DNA of 7,484 bases, taken from NCBI GenBank assembly GCA_020719895.1, contig DYPM01000056.1:1-7484 (forward strand). Reading direction: 5' to 3'. The position numbers and the translations under genes were made by a program. Source of the stretch: Sulfurovum sp. Lineage in GTDB: Bacteria; Campylobacterota; Campylobacteria; Campylobacterales; Sulfurovaceae. Under the pieces are notes generated by a model. It was given only the letters and a program-made list of their open reading frames with translations. It had not been told where the DNA came from and did no database searches. Shown here one piece after another: positions 1 to 6,526 of the stretch (position 1 is the stretch's first letter; each line of letters begins with the position of its first letter).

Positions 1-324
1 GGAGGAAGTTTAGAAACAAGGATCAGGTATTCATCAGTACTTTGCTACAACACCTTCCCATTCCCAAATATCTCACAAAAACAAAAAGACGAAATCACCG
101 AGCTTGTATTTGGTATCTTGGATGAGCGAGAAAAGCACAGTGAAAAAACCCTATCCCAACTCTACGACCCAGACAAAATGCCCGAAGGCTTACGAAAAGC
201 CCACCATATTTTAGATAGAGCCATAGAACAATGCTACCGCTCCAAACCATTTGAAAGCGATGAAGAGAGACTTGAGTATCTTTTTAGGATGTATGAAGAG
301 ATGACGGGGAAGGAGCAAAAATGA
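1..324 (+). CDS. DNA methyltransferase C-terminal fragment, MmeI-like / type IIL family (5' end outside window)
   Basis: The frame is open from base 1 with no start codon needed, so this is the last 107 codons of a longer gene; the ATG at 157-ish lies inside the domain and is not the true start. The fragment begins with a GGSLETRIRYSS segment followed by CYNTFPFPNIS, then QKDEITELVFGILDERE, LYDPDKMPEGLRKAHHILDRAIEQCYR and a final ERLEYLFRMYEEMTG. This order (R-RYS, YNTFP-P, an alpha-helical linker, LYDP-MP--LR-AH-LDRA-D/E--Y) is the tail that follows the target-recognition domain in MmeI-like class I SAM-dependent DNA methyltransferases. The catalytic NPPY and SAM-binding motifs and any N-terminal nuclease domain would be upstream and cannot be judged. 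The stop codon overlaps the next ATG by four bases, which puts it at the head of the four-gene cassette or close to it. Composition is less AT-rich than the two genes at the 3' end of the operon. The family call is confident; the restriction role is inferred. Confidence 0.85.
   Translation, partial: GGSLETRIRYSSVLCYNTFPFPNISQKQKDEITELVFGILDEREKHSEKTLSQLYDPDKMPEGLRKAHHILDRAIEQCYRSKPFESDEERLEYLFRMYEEMTGKEQK
310..315 (+). promoter_or_regulatory. Shine-Dalgarno site for the ORF6N gene inside the methyltransferase tail
   Basis: AAGGAG lies five bases before the ATG at 321, within the last codons of the methyltransferase. It fixes the start of the ORF6N gene, and with the ATGA stop/start overlap it supports translational coupling. 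Confidence 0.75.
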
Positions 325-1205
325 ATGAATTACAAACTATAGAACATCAAAACTTACAAAACAAAATCCACACTATCCGTGGGCTTCAAGTGATGCTTGA
401 TAGAGATTTAGCAGAGCTTTATGGGGTCGAAACAAAAGCACTCAATCAAGCAGTAAAAAGAAATAGTGATAGATTTCCTATAGACTTCATGTTTCAGCTT
501 TCGTCAGAGGAGTTTGAAAATTGGAGGTCACAATTTGTGACTTCCAATTCTGATAAAATGGGCTTAAGAAGACCGCCGTATGCTTTTACCGAGCAAGGCG
601 TATCTATGCTTAGTGCAGTTTTAAAAAGTGAGATCGCAGTCAATATAAGTGTCAAAATTATCAGAGCTTTTGTGGAGATGCGAAAAGTTATCAGCTCAAA
701 TAGTTTGCTTTTTTCAAAAATGGAAGCACTGGAAAAAAGACAAATCAGCTATGAACTTAAAACAGATGAAAAAATTGAACAAGTACTCAATGCACTAGAA
801 AGTAAAACCAAACAACCAAGCGAAGGGATATTTTACGATGGGCAAATTTATGATGCGTATGCTTTTGTAAACAATTTGCTTAAAAGTGCAAAAAGTGAAG
901 TAGTGCTGATAGATAATTATATCGACGAGACTGTTTTTACACTTTTTAGCAAATATCCAAACCTGAAAATGAAAATTTATACACAAGCTATCTCAAAACA
1001 GCTTCATCTTGACTTTCAAAAATACAATGCTCAATATCAAAATATAGAACTTCAAGAGTTCAAAAAATCTCATGATAGATTTTTGATAATCGACAATAAA
1101 GAGATTTATCACATCGGAGCGAGTCTAAAAGATTTGGGCAAAAAATGGTTCGCTTTTTCAAAGTTTGAGATGGAAGCTTTAGAGATTTTGGGGAGAATAA
1201 AATGA
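321..1205 (+). CDS. ORF6N-domain protein with C-terminal PLD-like (HxRx4D) domain
   Basis: This 294-residue protein has three visible parts. Residues about 12-122 form an ORF6N (KilA-N-related, phage-type DNA-binding) domain, with IRGLQVMLDRDLAELYGV, LNQAVKRNSDRFP-DFMFQL and the YAFTEQGVSMLSAVL signature. Residues about 123-165 are charged, helical and probably coiled coil. Residues about 170-294 resemble a single phospholipase-D-like unit: AFVNNLL-SAKSEVVLIDNYIDE, then H251-x-R253-x4-D258 with HKD spacing (arginine in the lysine position), then a GAS at 266-268 and DLGKKWFAFSK. Canonical PLD nucleases need HxK, so activity is uncertain; it may be a ligand- or DNA-binding version, or it may pair in a dimer. 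The ATGA overlap with the upstream gene and the AAGGAG site support the start at 321. ORF6N proteins are common in phages and restriction/defence loci. It could be a regulator of the cassette or an effector; I cannot choose from sequence. Confidence 0.87.
   Translation: MNELQTIEHQNLQNKIHTIRGLQVMLDRDLAELYGVETKALNQAVKRNSDRFPIDFMFQLSSEEFENWRSQFVTSNSDKMGLRRPPYAFTEQGVSMLSAVLKSEIAVNISVKIIRAFVEMRKVISSNSLLFSKMEALEKRQISYELKTDEKIEQVLNALESKTKQPSEGIFYDGQIYDAYAFVNNLLKSAKSEVVLIDNYIDETVFTLFSKYPNLKMKIYTQAISKQLHLDFQKYNAQYQNIELQEFKKSHDRFLIIDNKEIYHIGASLKDLGKKWFAFSKFEMEALEILGRIK
1190..1195 (+). promoter_or_regulatory. Shine-Dalgarno site for the helicase gene
   Basis: GGGGAG sits six bases before the ATG at 1202, inside the end of the ORF6N gene. 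It supports the ATGA-overlapping start and coupled translation. Confidence 0.6.
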
Positions 1206-3124
1206 CAAATATTATAGAAGTAAATTATGCACAAACAGGTGAAAGCAAAAAAATAAATCATCTTGGTATGAGAGATATGCAAACAAAAGTTTACGCATTA
1301 AGAAATGAACAATATTTGATTATCAAAGCTCCGCCAGCTTCGGGAAAATCAAGAGCATTGATGTTTATAGCACTTGATAAACTTCATCATCAAGGCATTT
1401 CAAAAGTGATAGTGACTGTACCAGAACGGTCAATTGGCGGATCTTTTGGTGTGACTAATTTGAAAAAAGATGGTTTTTTTGAATCTTGGGAACCAAATCA
1501 GATTTACAATCTTTGCACAGACAAAACAGACAAAAGCAAGGTGGAAACTTTTAAAAAATTTATGGAAAGTAATGAGAGAATACTCATCTGCACTCATGCC
1601 ACATTGAGATTTGCATTTAAAGAACTTGATGATATAAAATTTGATAATTGTCTGTTGGCTATTGATGAGTTTCATCATGTTTCAGCAGATGGAGAAAATC
1701 AACTTGGAGAGCTTTTGAGAAGTCTTATACCAAACTCAACAGCTCACGTAGTAGCTATGACAGGCTCATATTTTAGAGGCGATAGTGTGCCTGTATTGCT
1801 TCCAGAAGATGAAGCAAAATTCAAAAAAGTGACTTACAACTATTATGAACAATTGAATGGATATGAACATCTCAAATCTTTAGGAATCGGCTATCACTTC
1901 TATCAAGGAAAATACACAAGTGCAATAGAAGAGATACTCGATACAAACAAAAAAACAATTTTGCATATTCCCAATGTAAACTCTGGCGAATCTACAAAAG
2001 ACAAATACAAAGAGGTAGATACGATACTTGATACCATCGGAACAGTTTTACAAACTACAGAAGATGGGATAATTATTGTAAAAAGATCAAGCGATGGAAG
2101 ACTTTTAAAAGTCGCGGATTTAGTAGATGATGAACCCAAAAAAAGAGAAAAAGTCATAACATATTTGAGAAATATCAAAAGTGTTGATGATATGGATTTA
2201 ATCATCGCTCTTGGTATGGCAAAAGAGGGATTTGACTGGCCTTATTGTGAACATGCTTTGACGGTGGGATATAGAAGTTCACTCACAGAAATCATCCAAA
2301 TCATAGGACGAGCCACAAGAGATAGTGACAATAAAACACATGCACAATTTACAAATCTAATCGCTCAACCCGATGCAGAAGATTCAGAAGTAAAACTAAG
2401 TGTAAACAATATGCTCAAAGCCATCACAGCATCACTTTTGATGGAGCAAGTTTTAGCACCAAACTTTAAGTTCAAACCACGATTTGAAAATGACATAGAA
2501 CCAAACCAAAAGGGTGAACTTAAAATTAGAGGTTTTAAAATACCTACGAGTAAAAGAGTGGAAGATATCATCGAATCAGACCTCAATGACCTAAAAGCGA
2601 CTATTTTGCAAGATGAAGTGATGATAAAAGCAATCCCTGGAAATCTTGATGCAGAGGTGATAAATAGAGTACTAATACCTAAAATAATCAAAATAAAATA
2701 CCCTGATTTGAATGATATTGAAGTAGAAGAGTTACGACAACATGTAGTGGTGGATAGTGTAGTTAAAAATGGAGAATTAATAGAAAATGGTGATAAAAAG
2801 TTTATCAAAATGGCAGATAAATTTGTCAATATTGACGAACTTCATATTGATTTGATAGATCAAATAAATCCATTTCAAAGAGCTTTTGAGATTTTATCAA
2901 AGTCAGTGACTACGCATGTATTAAAACTCATTCAAGAGAGTATCGAAGCTACAAGAATCGAGATGACTCCAGAAGAAGCGGTAATTTTATATAAAAAAAT
3001 TCCTACTTTCAAAAGCGAACACGGAAGAATGCCTGATATAAATAGTAGAGATTTTACAGAAAAAAGAATGGCAGAAGCAATTATTTATCTCAATAAACTC
3101 AGACGAGAGAAAGCAAATGGATAA
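1202..3124 (+). CDS. Superfamily 2 DEAD/DEAH-type helicase/translocase of a restriction-like operon
   Basis: This is a 640-residue SF2 ATPase. Visible motifs in order: Walker A APPASGKS (43-50, K49), motif Ia-like VTVPERSIGG (71-80), motif Ib-like CTHATLRF (130-137), Walker B/DExH as AIDEFHHV (153-160), motif III MTGSYFRG (186-193), and in the second RecA lobe LGMAKEGFDWP (337-347, motif V) and QIIGRATRD (366-374, motif VI with the arginine finger). No nuclease motif is visible in the ~265-residue C-terminal extension. That extension ends (600-636) in a small module, FKSEHGRMPD-FTEKRMAEAIIYLNKLRR, which resembles a stretch near the N-terminus of the next protein. The gene overlaps the ORF6N gene by four bases and the GIY-YIG gene by eight. 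Arginine codons are nearly all AGA (seven of the first eight), unlike prfB. The likely role is ATP-driven DNA translocation or unwinding coupled to cleavage by the neighbouring nuclease. The enzyme class is secure; the partner relationship is inferred from synteny. Confidence 0.9.
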   Translation: MTNIIEVNYAQTGESKKINHLGMRDMQTKVYALRNEQYLIIKAPPASGKSRALMFIALDKLHHQGISKVIVTVPERSIGGSFGVTNLKKDGFFESWEPNQIYNLCTDKTDKSKVETFKKFMESNERILICTHATLRFAFKELDDIKFDNCLLAIDEFHHVSADGENQLGELLRSLIPNSTAHVVAMTGSYFRGDSVPVLLPEDEAKFKKVTYNYYEQLNGYEHLKSLGIGYHFYQGKYTSAIEEILDTNKKTILHIPNVNSGESTKDKYKEVDTILDTIGTVLQTTEDGIIIVKRSSDGRLLKVADLVDDEPKKREKVITYLRNIKSVDDMDLIIALGMAKEGFDWPYCEHALTVGYRSSLTEIIQIIGRATRDSDNKTHAQFTNLIAQPDAEDSEVKLSVNNMLKAITASLLMEQVLAPNFKFKPRFENDIEPNQKGELKIRGFKIPTSKRVEDIIESDLNDLKATILQDEVMIKAIPGNLDAEVINRVLIPKIIKIKYPDLNDIEVEELRQHVVVDSVVKNGELIENGDKKFIKMADKFVNIDELHIDLIDQINPFQRAFEILSKSVTTHVLKLIQESIEATRIEMTPEEAVILYKKIPTFKSEHGRMPDINSRDFTEKRMAEAIIYLNKLRREKANG

Positions 3125-4283
3125 ACTAATAGAATTTTGCCTTGATGAGATTTTAGAGGCTGACCCTCTTGGGCTTTTAAATGAACCAAAAGCAAGAGCA
3201 AAAGCTCTCAATGCTGATGATAGATTGGTAGGAAGTTTTGAAGAGATTAATCTTTTTATAGAAAAAAATGGAAGTGAGCCTAAACAATCGACAAATATGA
3301 GTGAGAGGACTTTATATGCAAGATTGGAGGGGATTCGTCAAAATCCTGAAAAAATAGAAGAATTAAAGCCTTATGATAGATTTAATATCTTACAAGAAGT
3401 GGAGATAAACTCTATTGATGATATCTTAAATGATGATGCTTTTGGTCTGCTTGGAAGTAAAGATAGTGAAGATATTTTTAATTTAAAAAATATTCCAAAA
3501 CAAAAAGAAACTACAATGCCTGATTATATAGCATTAAGAAAATCTTGTAAAGATTTTGATAAATATGAACATTTTTTTGTAAAGATTCAAGAAGAGTTAA
3601 AAAATGGCAAAAGAAAGATTGTCAAGTTTCAAAATGAACAACAAATAAAAAAGGGTTATTACTTTATACTAAAAGGCATTTTACTATATGTAGCATATGT
3701 TGGAAAGCAGATAAAAGCAGGCGGTAAAACAAATGCAAGGTTAAAGCTCATTTTTGAAAATGGAACCGAATCGGATATGCTACTTCGTTCACTTTCTGCT
3801 CAACTCTACAAACACGGCAAAAGAGTAAGTGAATATGATGAAAACAATCTTGAAGGGCTTTATAAAATCAATGAAAAAGATGAAAAAAGTGGCTATATCT
3901 ACATCTTGGAATCTTTGAGCAGTGATGAAAAAATAGCAACTATAAAAAACCTATACAAAATAGGCTATTCAACAACTCACGTAAAAGAGAGAATCAAAAA
4001 TGCCGTCAATGAACCAACATACTTAAAAGCTCCCGTAAGAATCGTAAGTATATATGAAACATACAATATGAATACACAAAAGTTTGAACAAATTATCCAT
4101 AAATTTTTTGGAAAAGTTTGTTTGAGTATTGATGTTTTTGGAGATGATAAAAAAAGATACACTCCAAGAGAGTGGTTTGTTTTACCTTTAGAAGTGATCG
4201 AACAAGCAATCGAACTTATCATAACAGGCGAGATTATAAACTATAAATATGATGTGCATACAGAGCAAATTTTGCAAATTTAG
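3117..4283 (+). CDS. GIY-YIG nuclease (T5orf172/MUG113 type) with multidomain N-terminus
   Basis: This 388-residue protein has its nuclease domain at about 258-365. The GIY-like strand is GYIYIL (259-264), the YIG-like strand is LYKIGYS (279-285), followed by conserved Arg292 in VKERI, an E324-x3-H328 helix (FEQIIHKFF) and REWFVLP (351-357), the layout of T5orf172/MUG113 GIY-YIG domains. Residues about 145-240 form a separate domain with KRKIVKFQNEQQIKKGYYFILKG and TNARLKLIFENGTESDMLLRSLSAQLYKHGKRV, also seen in longer GIY-YIG proteins. The N-terminus (1-125) contains an internal repeat (DEILEADPLGLL at 10-21 and DDILNDDAFGLL at 101-112) and between them a module like the helicase C-terminus. 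The start at 3117 overlaps the helicase by eight bases and has a weak GAGAGAAAG site upstream. It is the last gene of the operon. It probably supplies the DNA-cutting activity; the target and any dependence on methylation are unknown. Confidence 0.87.
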   Translation: MDKLIEFCLDEILEADPLGLLNEPKARAKALNADDRLVGSFEEINLFIEKNGSEPKQSTNMSERTLYARLEGIRQNPEKIEELKPYDRFNILQEVEINSIDDILNDDAFGLLGSKDSEDIFNLKNIPKQKETTMPDYIALRKSCKDFDKYEHFFVKIQEELKNGKRKIVKFQNEQQIKKGYYFILKGILLYVAYVGKQIKAGGKTNARLKLIFENGTESDMLLRSLSAQLYKHGKRVSEYDENNLEGLYKINEKDEKSGYIYILESLSSDEKIATIKNLYKIGYSTTHVKERIKNAVNEPTYLKAPVRIVSIYETYNMNTQKFEQIIHKFFGKVCLSIDVFGDDKKRYTPREWFVLPLEVIEQAIELIITGEIINYKYDVHTEQILQI

Positions 4284-4341
4284 AATAAACTACAGCCTAT
4301 TCATTAAATTTCGACAAATTACTCCCACAACCACACACTAC

Positions 4342-4356
4342 AAAAACTTTGTTTTT
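4342..4356. terminator. AT-rich hairpin between convergent operon end and panC
   Basis: A 6-bp inverted repeat (AAAAAC, loop TTT, GTTTTT) lies 58 bases after the GIY-YIG stop and 22 bases after the panC stop on the other strand. A second possible stem (GTTTT-TAC-AAAAC, 4351-4363) overlaps and would compete with it. The stem has a single G-C pair and is weak as an intrinsic terminator. Its position between convergent genes suggests a bidirectional termination site. The same 15-base core recurs at 7424-7438. The rest of 4284-4378 is AT-rich with no gene. Confidence 0.4.
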
Positions 4357-4378
4357 ACAAAACAACCAAACTCACTCT

Positions 4379-5203
4379 TTAAAGCCACAGATTATCAATA
4401 AGTCGTGTTTTTTCTATCCATACAGCAACCAAAATCATTGTATTTCCTCGTTCGATGCTTGAGAGTGGACGAAACTCTTGATCTACAATCGCGATATATT
4501 CTACACGTTCTGCTTCTTGTAATACAATGTGCATACTTGATTTGATAGTAGTGACATTAAGTTCATTTTGGCGGATAAGTCGAGTGGCTTCTTTGAGTGA
4601 TTTGGAGAGACAAAGTGCTTTTGTTTTGCCTGCTTCACTCAAATAACTGTTGCGACTACTCAGTGCCAATCCTCTCTCGTCTCTTACGATTTCGCAAGGC
4701 ACAATCTCTACGTCCATAAAGTAGTTTTTGACCATTTGAGTGACCAACGCAAGCTGTTGAGCATCTTTTTTACCAAAATAGGCTCGCGTAGCACGTGAAA
4801 GATTGAGCAGTTTCATCACGATTTGCAACATTCCATCAAAGTGTCCAGGGCGTTTCTCTCCCTCCAAAATATAACCCCGAATGGCTGGTGCGCCGATAGA
4901 AAGTTCATCACGTTCATACATCTCATCAATGGACGGCATAAACAAAATATCCACTCCTGCACGCAAACATATTGTCGTATCTGCCAACTCTTTACGCGGA
5001 TAAGCATCAAGATCTTCGCCTTGCAAAAACTGCGTCGGATTGACAAATATCGAGACAATCAGATGCTCATTTTCTGCTTTTGCACGTTGTATCAATGACA
5101 AATGACCTTTGTGTAATGCACCCATTGTTGGGACAAACCCAACAGAGCCTCGAAGCTCTTTTCGTGCTGTGCGGAGTGCTTCTACGGTTCGTACTACTTG
5201 CAT
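4379..5203 (-). CDS. panC: Pantothenate synthetase (pantoate--beta-alanine ligase)
   Basis: This cytoplasmic enzyme condenses D-pantoate with beta-alanine using ATP, through a pantoyl-adenylate, in the last step of pantothenate (vitamin B5, CoA precursor) synthesis. All family hallmarks are present in its 274 residues: PTMGALHKGHLSL near residue 25 with the HxGH nucleotide-binding signature, FVNPTQF near 53, KRPGHFDGM near 117 (pantoate/active-site loop), FGKKDAQQL near 142, and VRDERGLALSSRNSYL near 178 as the KMSKS-like loop. It ends with the usual KTRLIDN segment. Length is normal for the family, so the gene appears intact. The ATG at 5203 is preceded by AAAGG with a six-base spacer. It is transcribed away from prfB and converges with the defence operon. 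panB or panD is not adjacent in this window. Confidence 0.96.
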   Translation of the reverse strand: MQVVRTVEALRTARKELRGSVGFVPTMGALHKGHLSLIQRAKAENEHLIVSIFVNPTQFLQGEDLDAYPRKELADTTICLRAGVDILFMPSIDEMYERDELSIGAPAIRGYILEGEKRPGHFDGMLQIVMKLLNLSRATRAYFGKKDAQQLALVTQMVKNYFMDVEIVPCEIVRDERGLALSSRNSYLSEAGKTKALCLSKSLKEATRLIRQNELNVTTIKSSMHIVLQEAERVEYIAIVDQEFRPLSSIERGNTMILVAVWIEKTRLIDNLWL

Positions 5204-5209
5204 CTCTAA

Positions 5210-5214
5210 CCTTT
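5210..5214 (-). promoter_or_regulatory. panC ribosome-binding site
   Basis: On the minus strand AAAGG precedes the panC ATG by six bases, which decides for the start at 5203. Confidence 0.6.
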
Positions 5215-5236
5215 AATTTTTCTAAACTTGGATAAA

Positions 5237-5245
5237 ATAATACCA
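5237..5245 (-). promoter_or_regulatory. Candidate extended -10 promoter element for panC
   Basis: Read on the minus strand this is TGGTATTAT, matching the TGnTATnnT extended -10 pattern. It is 33 bases before the panC ATG, so a start of transcription near 5229 would give a leader of about 25 bases containing the AAAGG site. No clear -35 is seen, as is usual for Campylobacterota sigma-70 promoters. This is a by-eye match in AT-rich DNA. Confidence 0.35.
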
Positions 5246-5250
5246 AAAAT

Positions 5251-5265
5251 GGCGAATCATTCGCC
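5251..5265. promoter_or_regulatory. Perfect 7-bp inverted repeat in the panC/prfB divergent region
   Basis: GGCGAAT and ATTCGCC flank a single C. This is the most GC-rich element in the 107-base region between the two divergent genes, directly upstream of the candidate panC -10 and about 45 bases before the prfB ATG. It could be an operator. A one-base loop makes it a poor RNA hairpin unless inner pairs open. No regulator can be named. Confidence 0.35.
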
Positions 5266-5294
5266 GATTTTATCGCATTAAGCCACACTACAAT

Positions 5295-5300
5295 AAAGGA
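5295..5300 (+). promoter_or_regulatory. prfB ribosome-binding site
   Basis: AAAGGA lies ten bases before the ATG at 5311, a slightly long spacer. No other in-frame start with a better site exists nearby. Confidence 0.5.
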
Positions 5301-5310
5301 AAAATCCATA

Positions 5311-6405
5311 ATGGACGCATACGAATATGGAGAGATGCTCAAAACGCTTCAAATCAAAATAAACAACATCACCAACATTCTCAAACCCGAAAAGTTACGC
5401 GCACGACTTGAAACTATTATCAAAGATCAAGAAGATCCCGAATTTTGGAATGATGTAGAAAATGCAGGCAAAATCTCTCAAGAAAAAACACGAACCGAAC
5501 GTATACTTGCTGTGTACAATGCTGCATATTCAAGTGTAAAAGACGCACAAGAGTATTTTGAGCTAGCACAAAACGAAGGCGATGAGGAGACTCTTGAGAT
5601 GCTCTATGACGATGCCAATACGCTTGAAAGTACAATTCATGCACTTGAAGTACAAATGATGCTTAGTGGCAAACATGATGGTGCGAATGCTATCATCTCT
5701 ATTCATCCTGGTGCAGGCGGTACAGAATCGCAAGATTGGGCGAGTATTCTCTATCGTATGTATCTACGATGGGCGGAAAGACATGATTTCAAAGTAGAAG
5801 TTTTGGACTATCAAGACGGCGAAGAGGCAGGAATCAAAGATGCGTCATTCATTATCCGTGGTGAAAACGCTTATGGTTATCTCAAAGTCGAAAATGGAAT
5901 TCATCGTTTGGTGCGTATCTCACCCTTTGACTCCAACGCCAAACGTCACACCTCTTTTAGCTCCGTGATGGTTTCTCCTGAAATCGATGATGATATCGCG
6001 ATAGAAATCGAAGAGAAAGATTTACGTATCGACACCTATCGTGCCTCAGGCGCAGGCGGACAACACGTCAATAAAACCGAATCGGCAATCCGCATTACCC
6101 ACATCCCAACCAATGTTGTCGTACAGTGTCAAAACGATAGAAGCCAACACAAAAACAAAGCTTCAGCGATGAAAATGCTCAAATCACGTCTCTATGAACT
6201 CGAAATGGCAAAAAAACAAGCAGAGTTAGACGGCATAGAAAAGTCAGAGATTGGCTGGGGACATCAGATAAGATCATACGTAATGCAACCATATCAACAA
6301 ATCAAAGACAGCCGTAGCAATCAAGCCTTTAGCAATGTCGAAGCGATTTTGGACGGTGATATTGACAAAATGCTCGAAGGTGTATTGATCGCTCAAGCGA
6401 AGTAG
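5311..6405 (+). CDS. prfB: Peptide chain release factor 2 (RF2)
   Basis: RF2 recognises UGA and UAA stop codons in the ribosomal A site and triggers hydrolysis of peptidyl-tRNA. The 364 residues are full length. An N-terminal helical domain (1 to about 110) with DPEFWND (42-48) is followed by IHPGAGGTESQDWASILYRMY (131-151), the stop-codon-reading tripeptide SPF at 204-206 (RF1 would have PxT), and the catalytic loop GAGGQHVNKTESAIR with GGQ at 249-251. The C-terminus has SQHKNKASAMKMLKSRLYE and RSYVMQPY. The reading frame is continuous from the ATG, so the UGA-containing programmed +1 frameshift that autoregulates prfB in E. coli and many bacteria is absent here. Arginine codons are mostly CGN, unlike the defence operon. 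The gene is divergent from panC and convergent with the ttcA-family gene, probably with its own promoter in the shared region. Confidence 0.97.
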   Translation: MDAYEYGEMLKTLQIKINNITNILKPEKLRARLETIIKDQEDPEFWNDVENAGKISQEKTRTERILAVYNAAYSSVKDAQEYFELAQNEGDEETLEMLYDDANTLESTIHALEVQMMLSGKHDGANAIISIHPGAGGTESQDWASILYRMYLRWAERHDFKVEVLDYQDGEEAGIKDASFIIRGENAYGYLKVENGIHRLVRISPFDSNAKRHTSFSSVMVSPEIDDDIAIEIEEKDLRIDTYRASGAGGQHVNKTESAIRITHIPTNVVVQCQNDRSQHKNKASAMKMLKSRLYELEMAKKQAELDGIEKSEIGWGHQIRSYVMQPYQQIKDSRSNQAFSNVEAILDGDIDKMLEGVLIAQAK

Positions 6406-6526
6406 TTACTTGGGGGAATCTCTAAAAGTATATATCAAAAGAGACGATTTGTCAATTTGGAAGCGAAACTCAGGCTAAAACCTTATTTCATATTGGAGGT
6501 AAGAAATAGAGCATATCGCCTTACTT

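Noticed and set aside
1..324. A separate small gene starting at an internal ATG or TTG near 118
   Set aside because: The frame is open to base 1, and the residues before 118 (RIRYSS, YNTFPFP) belong to the same methyltransferase domain, so the gene is truncated by the window and not a short independent one.
1474..1480. T7 run in the helicase gene as a phase-variation tract
   Set aside because: Seven Ts are common by chance in DNA this AT-rich. The frame continues intact through it, and Campylobacterota phase variation usually uses longer G/C tracts.
2365..2829. Minus-strand open frame opposite the helicase (154 codons)
   Set aside because: It is serine- and phenylalanine-rich in the way expected for the antisense of a lysine/glutamate-rich AT-rich gene, has no recognisable domain, and lies wholly inside a motif-complete helicase.
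4823..5098. Plus-strand open frame opposite panC
   Set aside because: It lies entirely antisense to conserved panC motifs, has no domain or plausible ribosome-binding site.
6496..6500. GGAGG resembling a ribosome-binding site between prfB and ttcA
   Set aside because: No ATG, GTG or TTG opening a meaningful frame follows at a suitable distance, and 6406-6526 contains no supported gene. Only weak 5-bp stems are visible there.
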